A stretch of 9,228 nucleotides of DNA from an uncultured Bacillota bacterium (GTDB lineage Bacteria > Bacillota > Clostridia > Christensenellales > UBA1242): the NCBI GenBank assembly GCA_947088415.1, contig CAMUGK010000034.1, positions 1 through 9,228 of the forward strand. The letters run 5' to 3'. The notes beneath the pieces are model-generated. The model saw nothing but the letters and a program-made list of their open reading frames with translations, did not search any database and was not told the DNA's origin. A program made the position numbers and the translations under genes. This document shows positions 1 to 6,687 of the stretch, piece by piece (the first letter of the stretch is position 1; each line of letters starts with the position of its first letter).

Positions 1-833
1 GTTCCATTAAGGTTTGTAAGCATGACACTATCTTCAAAGCCAACATTTAACCCCAAAATTATCACTTTGAAAGATTGTGCAATAAGTGTTTTAACAAAAT
101 TGACAAAGCGATTATCTTCAAACACGTGTTTTTGATAGCGAATTACATTTCGTCTGCCACGATAAATTTTGTGTTCTCCAAATGGAAGAGTTTTAAACAT
201 AATGGTTGGTTGTTTGTGTGAATCAGGTTTTGAACTATAATCTTTTATATCAACAAAATTTACTGAGTTTATCTCATTTGTCACATATTGGTTTGAAGTG
301 TTAAGTTTGCTTGCAGTAACATTGACTAAATCGCCATTTTTAAGTTGAAATTTTTGAGTAAGGTCAAGTGACATAAAAATTTTATTGCAGGTTTTAATAT
401 CTATAAAATTTCCAACTTTTTCGGCTATGCGAAGCACCCCTTCAAACTCGCCAATTTCTTCTTCCATAACCATGCTAAATACAGGAATTTCTTGTGCAAA
501 AGTGACAACTTCATCATAAGGTTTAATTCTTTTTGAAATTGACTGAATTGTGCTAAGTTCTTCGGCACCTGTCACTGCATTTATAATTTTATCAAGATTG
601 TTTAGGTTTTTGCAAGGTCTGCCTTTTTTATTGCGGGTTTGTTTAGCACTTGGCACTCCATTCGACAATTTTTCAACAATAAGGTCAATAAGTTCATTGC
701 GTTTGCGAGTTGTTGGAGAAATGACACCCATTTCACGAGCAAGACTTCTAAGTTCAAAAATCCCTAGCTCATTTATAACATTCAAACGGCTATCACTTTG
801 TTGAGTTGGCAAACTTTCAAATCTCTTATCCAT
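1..833 (-). CDS. Rho-like protein, N-terminal 277 residues (partial; Walker A not recognisable)
   Basis: The frame reads from ATG at 833 without a stop to the window edge, so the C-terminus is missing. AAGGAG (845-840) lies 6 bases before the ATG and fixes the start. Residues about 18-58 resemble the Rho N-terminal helical domain (ELRSLAREMG, then RKRNELIDLIVEKL). Residues 64-76 are a basic linker with an AT-hook-like KKGRPCK. Residues 131-195 resemble Rho's cold-shock-like RNA-binding domain: EGVLRI...GNFID, IFMSLDLTQKFQLKNGD, then INSVNFVD, comparable to Rho's DGVLEI..GFGFLR, IYVSPSQIRRFNLRTGD, VNEVNFD. From 213 the chain can be followed into Rho's ATPase start (MFKTLP, then RGRRNVI comparable to RGQRGLI), but PPKAGKT is absent and about 25 residues before it seem lost. 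A later stretch (KVIILGLNVGFED) may correspond to Rho's VLLIDERPEE. Rho normally is a hexameric RNA helicase ending transcription; this copy may bind RNA without ATP hydrolysis. The Rho relationship is inferred by eye; the true cellular rho is probably elsewhere. Confidence 0.7.
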   Translation of the reverse strand, partial: MDKRFESLPTQQSDSRLNVINELGIFELRSLAREMGVISPTTRKRNELIDLIVEKLSNGVPSAKQTRNKKGRPCKNLNNLDKIINAVTGAEELSTIQSISKRIKPYDEVVTFAQEIPVFSMVMEEEIGEFEGVLRIAEKVGNFIDIKTCNKIFMSLDLTQKFQLKNGDLVNVTASKLNTSNQYVTNEINSVNFVDIKDYSSKPDSHKQPTIMFKTLPFGEHKIYRGRRNVIRYQKHVFEDNRFVNFVKTLIAQSFKVIILGLNVGFEDSVMLTNLNG

Positions 834-872
834 TTTTTTCTCCTTAGTATAATTTTAACACAACTTAACCTT

Positions 873-900
873 ATTATATCTATTTTTGTAAAAAAGTCAA
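873..900 (-). promoter_or_regulatory. Sigma-A-type promoter for the Rho-like gene
   Basis: On the minus strand TTGACT (900-895) is followed by a 16-base spacer and TATAAT (878-873). The start point would lie near 866, giving a leader of about 30 bases before the ATG at 833, with AAGGAG in it. The -35 box begins only 14 bases after the stop of the permease gene, and no terminator hairpin separates them, so the Rho-like gene can also receive read-through from the two genes upstream of it. Confidence 0.75.
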
Positions 901-914
901 CGAATTTTATCAAC

Positions 915-1937
915 TTAAACAATTGGAATAAAACTTGTGATTATTCCTGCAACAAAAGCAAAAGCATACAACAGCAAAATTATAAAAAGGTTTTGCCAAA
1001 TCTTTTTTCTATTTGTTGTGAAAAGCACAATCAAGCCCACGCCTGCACCTGCACAAAGCCCTGCAAGCATTGGTGCAAACAAGATCGCCCCTGACATATA
1101 CAGTTCAACAAGAAAGACTGATGCAGCACAGTTTGGCAACAACCCAACAAGGCATGCCAAAGAAATTTGAACATAAACATTTTGTGTAAATAAGTTTTTT
1201 ATTGCGTCTAAACCGCAATATTCTATGCAAACATTAATAATTAAGGTTGCAACAAACACATATGCCGCAATTATGGCAGTATGTTTTAATGCGTCCAAAA
1301 ATATATTTTTTGCACAACAATCACTATGTTCATGTTTATGATTGCAACCACAAGTCATAAAATCTTTTTCATGTTCGGCATTATGGTGCTCGCAGTGTTC
1401 ATGATGACAATCATGATGTTCGTGCTTGTTTAAGACTTCATCATGTTCTTGATGCTCGTCCACCTTTTCAATAGTTTTCTCGTTGTTATTTATCTCTTTT
1501 TTCTTTAGTTCTTTAGCCGAAAACTTAGGCTTTTTTACAAAAATCTTCAATATTAAATCTACTAAATAACCAAACAAAATACCAAACCCAACTTTCAACA
1601 ACAGCAAAAATAGAAGGCTTGGAATAAACTCGGCTTTTGCAATCATAAGTGGAATTGCTTCATCGCTTGTTGCAATGAAAACGGCAAACAAAGTGCCAAG
1701 TGAAACCACCCTATTTGAATATAACTGAGACATAACCGAAGAGAAACCGCATTGTGGAATACAACCTAAAAAAGCACCAACCAAAGGACCAGCCTTATTT
1801 GTGTGGTGCAATATTTTTGAATATTTTTTACTGCTGTTGTGTGAGAAATATCCTACAAGAAGATAAGCAAGATATAAAAACGGAATAACAATAGCAGTAT
1901 CTTTGAGTGCATCTAAAAGTGCGTCAACAAATCCCAT
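915..1937 (-). CDS. Putative heavy-metal permease/exporter, ArsP_2 ('putative manganese transporter') type
   Basis: This is a 340-residue polytopic membrane protein. Two halves, each with about four hydrophobic segments (roughly 14-33, 48-70, 78-100, 105-134; and 212-240, 255-280, 285-308, 315-340), are separated by a hydrophilic loop. The halves look like an internal duplication: DALKDTAIV (9-17) recurs as DALKHTAII (215-223), and GCIPQCGFS (58-66) corresponds to GLLPNCAAS (265-273); these Pro/Cys motifs probably line the transport path. The loop at 161-208 carries 14 His and 6 Cys, including CHHEHCEHH and TCGCNHKHEH, and should bind soft or transition metal ions on one side of the membrane. 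The architecture fits the family annotated as putative arsenic efflux or manganese transporters; the real substrate is not shown by the sequence. The ATG at 1937 follows AAGGGTGA, which overlaps the stop of the repeat-protein gene, so the two genes are probably translationally coupled. Confidence 0.8.
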   Translation of the reverse strand: MGFVDALLDALKDTAIVIPFLYLAYLLVGYFSHNSSKKYSKILHHTNKAGPLVGAFLGCIPQCGFSSVMSQLYSNRVVSLGTLFAVFIATSDEAIPLMIAKAEFIPSLLFLLLLKVGFGILFGYLVDLILKIFVKKPKFSAKELKKKEINNNEKTIEKVDEHQEHDEVLNKHEHHDCHHEHCEHHNAEHEKDFMTCGCNHKHEHSDCCAKNIFLDALKHTAIIAAYVFVATLIINVCIEYCGLDAIKNLFTQNVYVQISLACLVGLLPNCAASVFLVELYMSGAILFAPMLAGLCAGAGVGLIVLFTTNRKKIWQNLFIILLLYAFAFVAGIITSFIPIV

Positions 1938-1947
1938 TCGTCACCCT

Positions 1948-2892
1948 TTAGTCTTTTTTGATTTTAACCACCTTTTTAGTAGTTTCTTTTTCTAAAACTT
2001 CTTCTTTATTTTCACTTGGAAGTTCATCAATTTTCATTTGTTTTGTTTTAACTTTACGTTTAACAACAGTTTCTTGCGAATCTACATTTTTTTCTTGAAG
2101 AGTTTCTTCTTTAGAATTGGCTTCTGCTTGAAGTGCAAGTTCGGCTTTTTCACGTTTAAATTCACTCATACGTTTTTCACTTTCACTTGGCGAATAAAGA
2201 ATTATAGTTTGATTATCCTTATAATCAATAATTCCGTCCATATTTGCACTGATAAAAGCTCTGCCAAGCATTTCTTTAACACTACCTTTATTTAAGGTTG
2301 AAATTTCACTAGAGTCTGCAAAAAGACCAACCTTTCCATTGTTCATTGTGCCAATTTTTGAGTCATTTAATAAATAAACAATTTCGCCATCAAGCATACT
2401 AACTAAATTTGCACTGTCAAAAACGCCAGTAATTTTACCTTTTATCATTGTCACAACTTTGGCTCTATCACGAACAAACATAATTTCGCCATCTGTCATG
2501 GTTGCAAGTTCTGCCCTATCATCAATAAAACGAATAAAGCCACCATTCATTGTGCCAATTGAGGCTTTATCTTCAACATAATCAATTTTGCAAGCATTAA
2601 TGGTTGTTATTTTTGCTTTATCACTTACACGTGAAATTGTTCCAGATTTAAACAAAACAATTCTTGCCTTGCCATCAAGCGAATTAATTGTGCAATCTTC
2701 AACCATTTGAATTTTTGCTTTGCCAGAGATTTCTTTAAAAGATGTATTAAATGCTTCCAAAACAATGGCACTGCCATTTAAAGTTACATTAAAGCATCTG
2801 TTTAGAATATGCACGCCATTTGAAAGAGTGAAATTGCCTTCTTCATCATGAATGATTGGGTCAATAACTTTTTCTTTTTTCTTTCCAAACAT
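1948..2892 (-). CDS. 17-residue-repeat protein, probable beta-solenoid, with charged C-terminal tail
   Basis: The product has 314 residues. After a basic start (MFGKKKEK) and a short lead, residues 40-226 form eleven consecutive units of exactly 17 residues, beginning at 40, 57, 74, 91, 108, 125, 142, 159, 176, 193 and 210. The approximate unit is [D/G]-[R/K/S]-A-x-[I/L/V]-x-[T/S]-[M/I/L]-x-x-[G/C]-x-I-x-x-[V/I/L]-x, for example DRAELATMTDGEIMFVR. Alternating small/hydrophobic positions and a fixed period suggest a parallel beta-helix. Residues 236-314 are highly charged (Lys/Glu) and probably disordered or coiled, ending KKVVKIKKD. No signal peptide or membrane segment is seen, so it is probably cytoplasmic. 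ATG 2892 is preferred over an in-frame GTG at 2904 because GAGGTG (2902-2897) would be its ribosome-binding site. It is first in the unit with the metal permease 11 bases downstream. The function is unknown; a scaffold or phage-like structural role is only a guess. Confidence 0.85.
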   Translation of the reverse strand: MFGKKKEKVIDPIIHDEEGNFTLSNGVHILNRCFNVTLNGSAIVLEAFNTSFKEISGKAKIQMVEDCTINSLDGKARIVLFKSGTISRVSDKAKITTINACKIDYVEDKASIGTMNGGFIRFIDDRAELATMTDGEIMFVRDRAKVVTMIKGKITGVFDSANLVSMLDGEIVYLLNDSKIGTMNNGKVGLFADSSEISTLNKGSVKEMLGRAFISANMDGIIDYKDNQTIILYSPSESEKRMSEFKREKAELALQAEANSKEETLQEKNVDSQETVVKRKVKTKQMKIDELPSENKEEVLEKETTKKVVKIKKD

Positions 2893-2910
2893 AATACACC
2901 TCACAATTAA

Positions 2911-2926
2911 TTATACGAATGTATAA
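2911..2926. promoter_or_regulatory. Perfect 6-4-6 palindrome, possible operator
   Basis: TTATAC-GAAT-GTATAA is a perfect inverted repeat lying just downstream of the minus-strand -10 box, at or near the transcription start of the repeat-protein/permease unit. A second GTATAAC (2932-2938) repeats the right half (2921-2927) 11 bases away, about one helical turn, and overlaps that -10 box. The placement fits a repressor site controlling the left unit. No adjacent regulator gene is present to assign it to. Confidence 0.4.
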
Positions 2927-2930
2927 CAAG

Positions 2931-2960
2931 AGTATAACACAAAAATTTCTAACAAATCAA
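2931..2960 (-). promoter_or_regulatory. Probable sigma-A promoter for the repeat-protein/permease unit
   Basis: On the minus strand TTGATT (2960-2955), an 18-base spacer and TATACT (2936-2931) form a reasonable promoter. Transcription would begin near 2924, about 30 bases before ATG 2892. Another TATAAT at 2915-2910 lacks a well-placed -35 and would start transcription almost on the ribosome-binding site, so it is less likely. Confidence 0.55.
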
Positions 2961-3018
2961 ATAAATTTTAAAAATATTCTAAAATTATAAAGAAAACTTG
3001 GTTTAAGCCACAATTTAT

Positions 3019-3048
3019 TTGACATTTTACATGATTTTTTCATATAAT
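3019..3048 (+). promoter_or_regulatory. Consensus sigma-A promoter of the ABC exporter operon
   Basis: TTGACA (3019-3024) and TATAAT (3043-3048) both match consensus exactly and are 18 bases apart. Transcription would begin near 3055, leaving a leader of about 50 bases before ATG 3107. With such boxes the operon should be well expressed unless repressed. The promoter points away from the minus-strand promoter at 2931-2960. Confidence 0.8.
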
Positions 3049-3060
3049 TTCTAAGATAAT

Positions 3061-3094
3061 AATTATTAAAATTTAACAAATGTTTTTAATAATT
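3061..3094 (+). promoter_or_regulatory. Inverted repeat with 11-bp arms in the ABC operon leader
   Basis: AATTATTAAAA (3061-3071) is perfectly complementary to TTTTAATAATT (3084-3094) across a 12-base loop. It starts just after the predicted transcription start and ends 2 bases before the GGAG ribosome-binding site. It could be a repressor operator (MarR- and TetR-type regulators commonly use such sites before exporter operons) or an RNA hairpin beside the ribosome-binding site. All pairs are A-T, so chance symmetry in AT-rich DNA is possible. Confidence 0.4.
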
Positions 3095-3106
3095 TTGGAG
3101 AGAAAT

Positions 3107-4861
3107 ATGATTAAACTTTTAAAATATTTAAAATGGCAAGAATGGCTTTTGCTTGTGCTTGCCTTTGGAATTTTGGGTGTGCATGCATATTGCAATCTTT
3201 TATTGCCCGAATTTATGGGAGATATTATTAGATTTTTGGAAATGGGCAGTCAAGCACTTGACCTGAGTTTATTTTGGCAAGATATTTTATGGACTTGTTT
3301 GAAGATGTTTGCAACAATTGTTGGCATTATTGCCTGCACGATTTCTGTTGGCTATCTTTCTGCCCTGCTTACAAGCAATCTTTCGGCAAAAGTGAGAGGC
3401 AGGCTTTTTCGCAATGTCAACAACTTTTCTATGGCTGAAATAAACAAATTTTCTATTCCAAGTTTAATCACTCGAACAAGCAATGATATTACTCAACTTG
3501 GTCAGGTTTATTCAATGCTTTTAGGTTTTGGCATAACCGCACCAATAACAGCAATAATTGCTATTGTCAAAGTTGTCAACATTTCGGCTAAACTTTCAAT
3601 TGTCAATGTAGTTTCTATAATAGCATTATTATTAGTTGTAACTATTGTTTTTCTGCTTGTTATTCCAAAATTTAAAATCATGCAAAAAAACACAGACAGA
3701 ATAAATCTTCTCACGCGTGAAAACTTGACTGGACTTAGAGTTGTAAGAGCATATTCGGCAGAAAAGCAACAAGAAGATAAGTTTGAAGTTACCAACAAAT
3801 TTACGACAAAAATCGACATATTTGTAAATCGTGTATTTTCTTTAATAGACCCTGCAATTTCAATCATTATGCAAGGCACCATGCTTGCTCTTGTTTGGGT
3901 TGTGGCACATCTTTCTGGTGGAAATCCTGAATATATTGCCCTACTTGGCGAATTCACTCAATATTCAGCTCAAATTATTATGGGTTTTATGGCACTTTCA
4001 ATGCTGTTTATGTTTATCCCACGTGGAATTGTTTCGGCAAAGCGTATTAACGAAGTTTTAGACCAAAAAGCCACGATAATTGACGGAAGTATTGAAAAAG
4101 AAGATAGTCAAAATAAAAAAGGAAGTGTGGTTTTTGAAAATGTCTATTTCAAATATCCTGATGCCGACGAATATGTGCTTGAAAACATAAGTTTCCAAGC
4201 AAAAGCAGGTCAAACAATTGCTTTTATTGGTTCAACTGGAAGTGGAAAATCTACTTTAATCAATCTTATACCAAGATTTTATGATGCAAGCGAAGGCAGA
4301 GTTTTGATTGACGGAATTGATGTTAAAGATTACAAACTCGACTATCTTCATGACAAACTTGGTTATGTGCCACAGCGTGGCATGCTTTTTAGTGGGACTG
4401 TTGAGGAAAATATCAAGTATGGCAATGCCAATGCAAGTTTTGAAGAAATTGTCAAAGCAGTTGAAACAAGCGAAAGTGGTTTTATTTATAAATTTGATGA
4501 CGGATTAGAACATCACATTTCTCAAGGTGGAAAAAATGTATCTGGTGGTCAAAAACAACGCCTTTCAATTGCAAGAGCGATAGTTAAAAAACCTGAAATA
4601 TTTATTTTTGATGATAGTTTTTCTGCGTTAGATTACAAAACAGACAAAACTTTAAGACGTAAACTTAAAAAATATATGGGCGATGCGACTTGTCTTATTG
4701 TTGCACAGCGTATTGGAACAATCATCAATGCAGACCAAATTATTGTGCTTGATGAAGGCAAAATTGTAGGCAAAGGTAAGCACAAAGAACTTCTTAAAAC
4801 ATGTGAAGTTTATCGTGAAATCGCCTTGTCACAACTTTCAGAGGAGGAATTAAATAAATGA
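3107..4861 (+). CDS. Heterodimeric ABC exporter, subunit with degenerate ATPase site
   Basis: A 584-residue half-transporter: six-helix type IV exporter membrane domain (helices near 13-34, 60-85, 134-155, 160-183, 238-262, 275-305), then a nucleotide-binding domain from about 345. Walker A is GSTGSGKST (375-383), the Q-loop lies in GYVPQRGMLFSG, and the signature is canonical SGGQKQR (479-485). Walker B is IFIFDDSFSALD with Asp503 where catalytic Glu is expected, and the switch His is Gln534 (VAQRIGTI). This pattern is known in TM287-type subunits, whose own ATP site hydrolyses poorly while their signature serves the partner's active site. The partner is the next gene, overlapping by ATGA. 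An in-frame ATG at 3080 was passed over: GGAG (3097-3100) sits 6 bases before ATG 3107 and nothing comparable precedes 3080. It sits in the cytoplasmic membrane and probably exports a hydrophobic or peptide compound; the substrate is unknown. Confidence 0.93.
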   Translation: MIKLLKYLKWQEWLLLVLAFGILGVHAYCNLLLPEFMGDIIRFLEMGSQALDLSLFWQDILWTCLKMFATIVGIIACTISVGYLSALLTSNLSAKVRGRLFRNVNNFSMAEINKFSIPSLITRTSNDITQLGQVYSMLLGFGITAPITAIIAIVKVVNISAKLSIVNVVSIIALLLVVTIVFLLVIPKFKIMQKNTDRINLLTRENLTGLRVVRAYSAEKQQEDKFEVTNKFTTKIDIFVNRVFSLIDPAISIIMQGTMLALVWVVAHLSGGNPEYIALLGEFTQYSAQIIMGFMALSMLFMFIPRGIVSAKRINEVLDQKATIIDGSIEKEDSQNKKGSVVFENVYFKYPDADEYVLENISFQAKAGQTIAFIGSTGSGKSTLINLIPRFYDASEGRVLIDGIDVKDYKLDYLHDKLGYVPQRGMLFSGTVEENIKYGNANASFEEIVKAVETSESGFIYKFDDGLEHHISQGGKNVSGGQKQRLSIARAIVKKPEIFIFDDSFSALDYKTDKTLRRKLKKYMGDATCLIVAQRIGTIINADQIIVLDEGKIVGKGKHKELLKTCEVYREIALSQLSEEELNK

Positions 4862-6675
4862 AAAAGAAAAAATTAAACAACTCCCCTGAAATTAAGGTGG
4901 CGGATAAAAAACAACATAATCCAAACAAAGCAAAGGATTTTAAAGGCTCAATTAAAGGTGTTATCAAAATGCTTAAACCTTTTAAATGGTTGGTTTTTGT
5001 TGGGCTTATTTTTGCAATCATCGGAACAGTTTTAAGCATGCTTGGCCCAAATATTTTAAACAGCATGATGAAAGCTCTTGTTCCACTCGACATGCATAAA
5101 GTGACAACTTTAGGTCTTATTTTGGTTGCAATGTATTTAACTGGTTCAATTTTATCTTATTTTCAAGGTTTTATTTTAGGCGGTGTTGCTGCCAAAGTTT
5201 CAAGAAACTTGCGAACTCAAATTTCAAAAAAAATAAATCGCATGCCATTAAATTATTTTGACAGCAATAGTTATGGCGATGTGATGTCACGTCTTACAAA
5301 CGACGTTGACACTGTTGGAAGAACTTTAGACAGCATACTTTCAAGTTTAGTGACAAGCATTACAATGATTATTGCAATTCCTATTATCATGTTTACAATC
5401 AGTTGGCAACTTACCTTAATTGCACTTTGCGAAATTCCACTTGCACTGTTAGTAGTTTCAATAATTGTTAAATTCAATCAAAAATATTTTGTCAAACAAC
5501 AAAAATATCTTGGCGAAATGAACGGGCATATTGAAGAAATTTATTCGGCACACAATGTGGTAACCGCTTTTAATGGTCAAGAAAAAGCATGTCGTGAATT
5601 TGAAATAATCAATAAAGGTCTTAAAAAATCTGGAAGAAAAGCACAGTTCTTTTCTGGGCTTATGCACCCTGTTATTAATTTTATAGGAAATGTTGTATAT
5701 ATTTGCATATGTTTAATGGGTGCATATATTGCCATAAAAAATAACGATTTTCTCTTTGTTACATCAATAATCACATTCATGACATATATAAAATTGTTCA
5801 ATCAACCACTTTCTCAATTTGGGACTATTTCAGGAACTCTTCAACAAACTGCTGCAGCTGCCGAGCGTGTTTTTGAATTTTTAGGTGAAGAAGAACAAGA
5901 AGATGAAAGTGAGAAAACCAAAACCCTTAAAAAAGTTAAAGGTAAGGTTGAATTTAACCATGTCAATTTTGGTTATACACAAGATAAACAAATAATTAAA
6001 GATTTCTGCTTTACTGCCCTGCCCGGTCAAAAGATTGCAATTGTTGGGCCTACTGGTGCTGGAAAGACAACTATGGTTAATCTTTTAATGAGATTTTATG
6101 AAACTAACAGTGGTGAAATTAAAATTGACGGTGTTTCAACCAAAGATATGAAGCGTGGTTATGTTAGGTCACTTTTTGGTATGGTTTTGCAAGATACTTG
6201 GCTTTTTGAAGGAAGTATAAAGGAAAACATTGCTTATGGCAATCCTAATGCTACACAAGAAGAAATTGTAGAAGCATGCAAACTGGCAAATGTCCATCAC
6301 TTTATCAAAACGCAACCAAATGGTTATGACATGATATTAAGTGAAGATTCATCAATTTCAGCAGGTCAAAAACAACTTCTCACTATTGCAAGAGCCATGA
6401 TTCAGAATGCACCAATGCTTATATTAGACGAAGCAACAAGTTCGGTTGACACAAGAACTGAAATTTTAATTCAAACTGCTATGGACAGATTAACACAAGG
6501 TCGAACTAGTTTTGTAATTGCCCACAGACTTTCGACAATCAAGAATGCCGACCAAATTATTGTTATGAAAGACGGAGCAATTGTCGAAGTTGGCTCGCAC
6601 AATGAACTTCTTGAAAAGAAAGGTTTTTATGCTGACCTTTATTATAGTCAATTTGAAAGCGGCGAAGATTTTTAA
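4858..6675 (+). CDS. Heterodimeric ABC exporter, subunit with the intact ATPase site
   Basis: A 605-residue half-transporter with a basic N-terminal extension (about 1-40), six membrane helices (near 43-66, 84-107, 158-182, 184-206, 272-294, 298-318) and a nucleotide-binding domain from about 360. Walker A is GPTGAGKTT (397-405), Walker B MLILDEATSSVD has Asp524 and catalytic Glu525, and the switch His is His556 (IAHRLSTI). The signature reads SAGQKQL (501-507) instead of SGGQ-QR, the change expected in the TM288-like partner of a degenerate subunit. Thus one composite site (this Walker A/B and His plus the partner's SGGQ) should hydrolyse ATP, while the other probably only binds it. AGGAGG (4842-4847), inside the end of the previous gene, lies 10 bases before the ATG, and ATGA overlaps the previous stop: strong translational coupling and a likely 1:1 complex. 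Confidence 0.93.
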   Translation: MKKKKLNNSPEIKVADKKQHNPNKAKDFKGSIKGVIKMLKPFKWLVFVGLIFAIIGTVLSMLGPNILNSMMKALVPLDMHKVTTLGLILVAMYLTGSILSYFQGFILGGVAAKVSRNLRTQISKKINRMPLNYFDSNSYGDVMSRLTNDVDTVGRTLDSILSSLVTSITMIIAIPIIMFTISWQLTLIALCEIPLALLVVSIIVKFNQKYFVKQQKYLGEMNGHIEEIYSAHNVVTAFNGQEKACREFEIINKGLKKSGRKAQFFSGLMHPVINFIGNVVYICICLMGAYIAIKNNDFLFVTSIITFMTYIKLFNQPLSQFGTISGTLQQTAAAAERVFEFLGEEEQEDESEKTKTLKKVKGKVEFNHVNFGYTQDKQIIKDFCFTALPGQKIAIVGPTGAGKTTMVNLLMRFYETNSGEIKIDGVSTKDMKRGYVRSLFGMVLQDTWLFEGSIKENIAYGNPNATQEEIVEACKLANVHHFIKTQPNGYDMILSEDSSISAGQKQLLTIARAMIQNAPMLILDEATSSVDTRTEILIQTAMDRLTQGRTSFVIAHRLSTIKNADQIIVMKDGAIVEVGSHNELLEKKGFYADLYYSQFESGEDF

Positions 6676-6687
6676 TTAGGAGAAAAT

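Noticed and set aside
550..1170. Three plus-strand open frames (550-804, 798-1094, 937-1170)
   Set aside because: They lie antisense to the Rho-like and permease genes, cross the promoter region, and show no coherent protein pattern; they are shadows of AT-rich coding strands.
2893..2904. In-frame GTG start at 2904 for the repeat protein
   Set aside because: These bases overlap GAGGTG, the ribosome-binding site for ATG 2892; the extra four residues would remove that site from the leader.
2910..2915. TATAAT on the minus strand as the main -10 box of the left unit
   Set aside because: No -35 box lies at a suitable distance and transcription would begin practically at the ribosome-binding site; the 2931-2960 pair fits better.
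3080..3106. Upstream in-frame ATG for the first exporter gene
   Set aside because: It falls in the loop of the leader palindrome without a Shine-Dalgarno site, whereas ATG 3107 has GGAG 6 bases upstream and starts the normal exporter N-terminus.
3508..3957. 149-codon minus-strand open frame inside the first exporter gene
   Set aside because: It is antisense to the membrane domain of a gene with clear ABC motifs and has no promoter or ribosome-binding site of its own.
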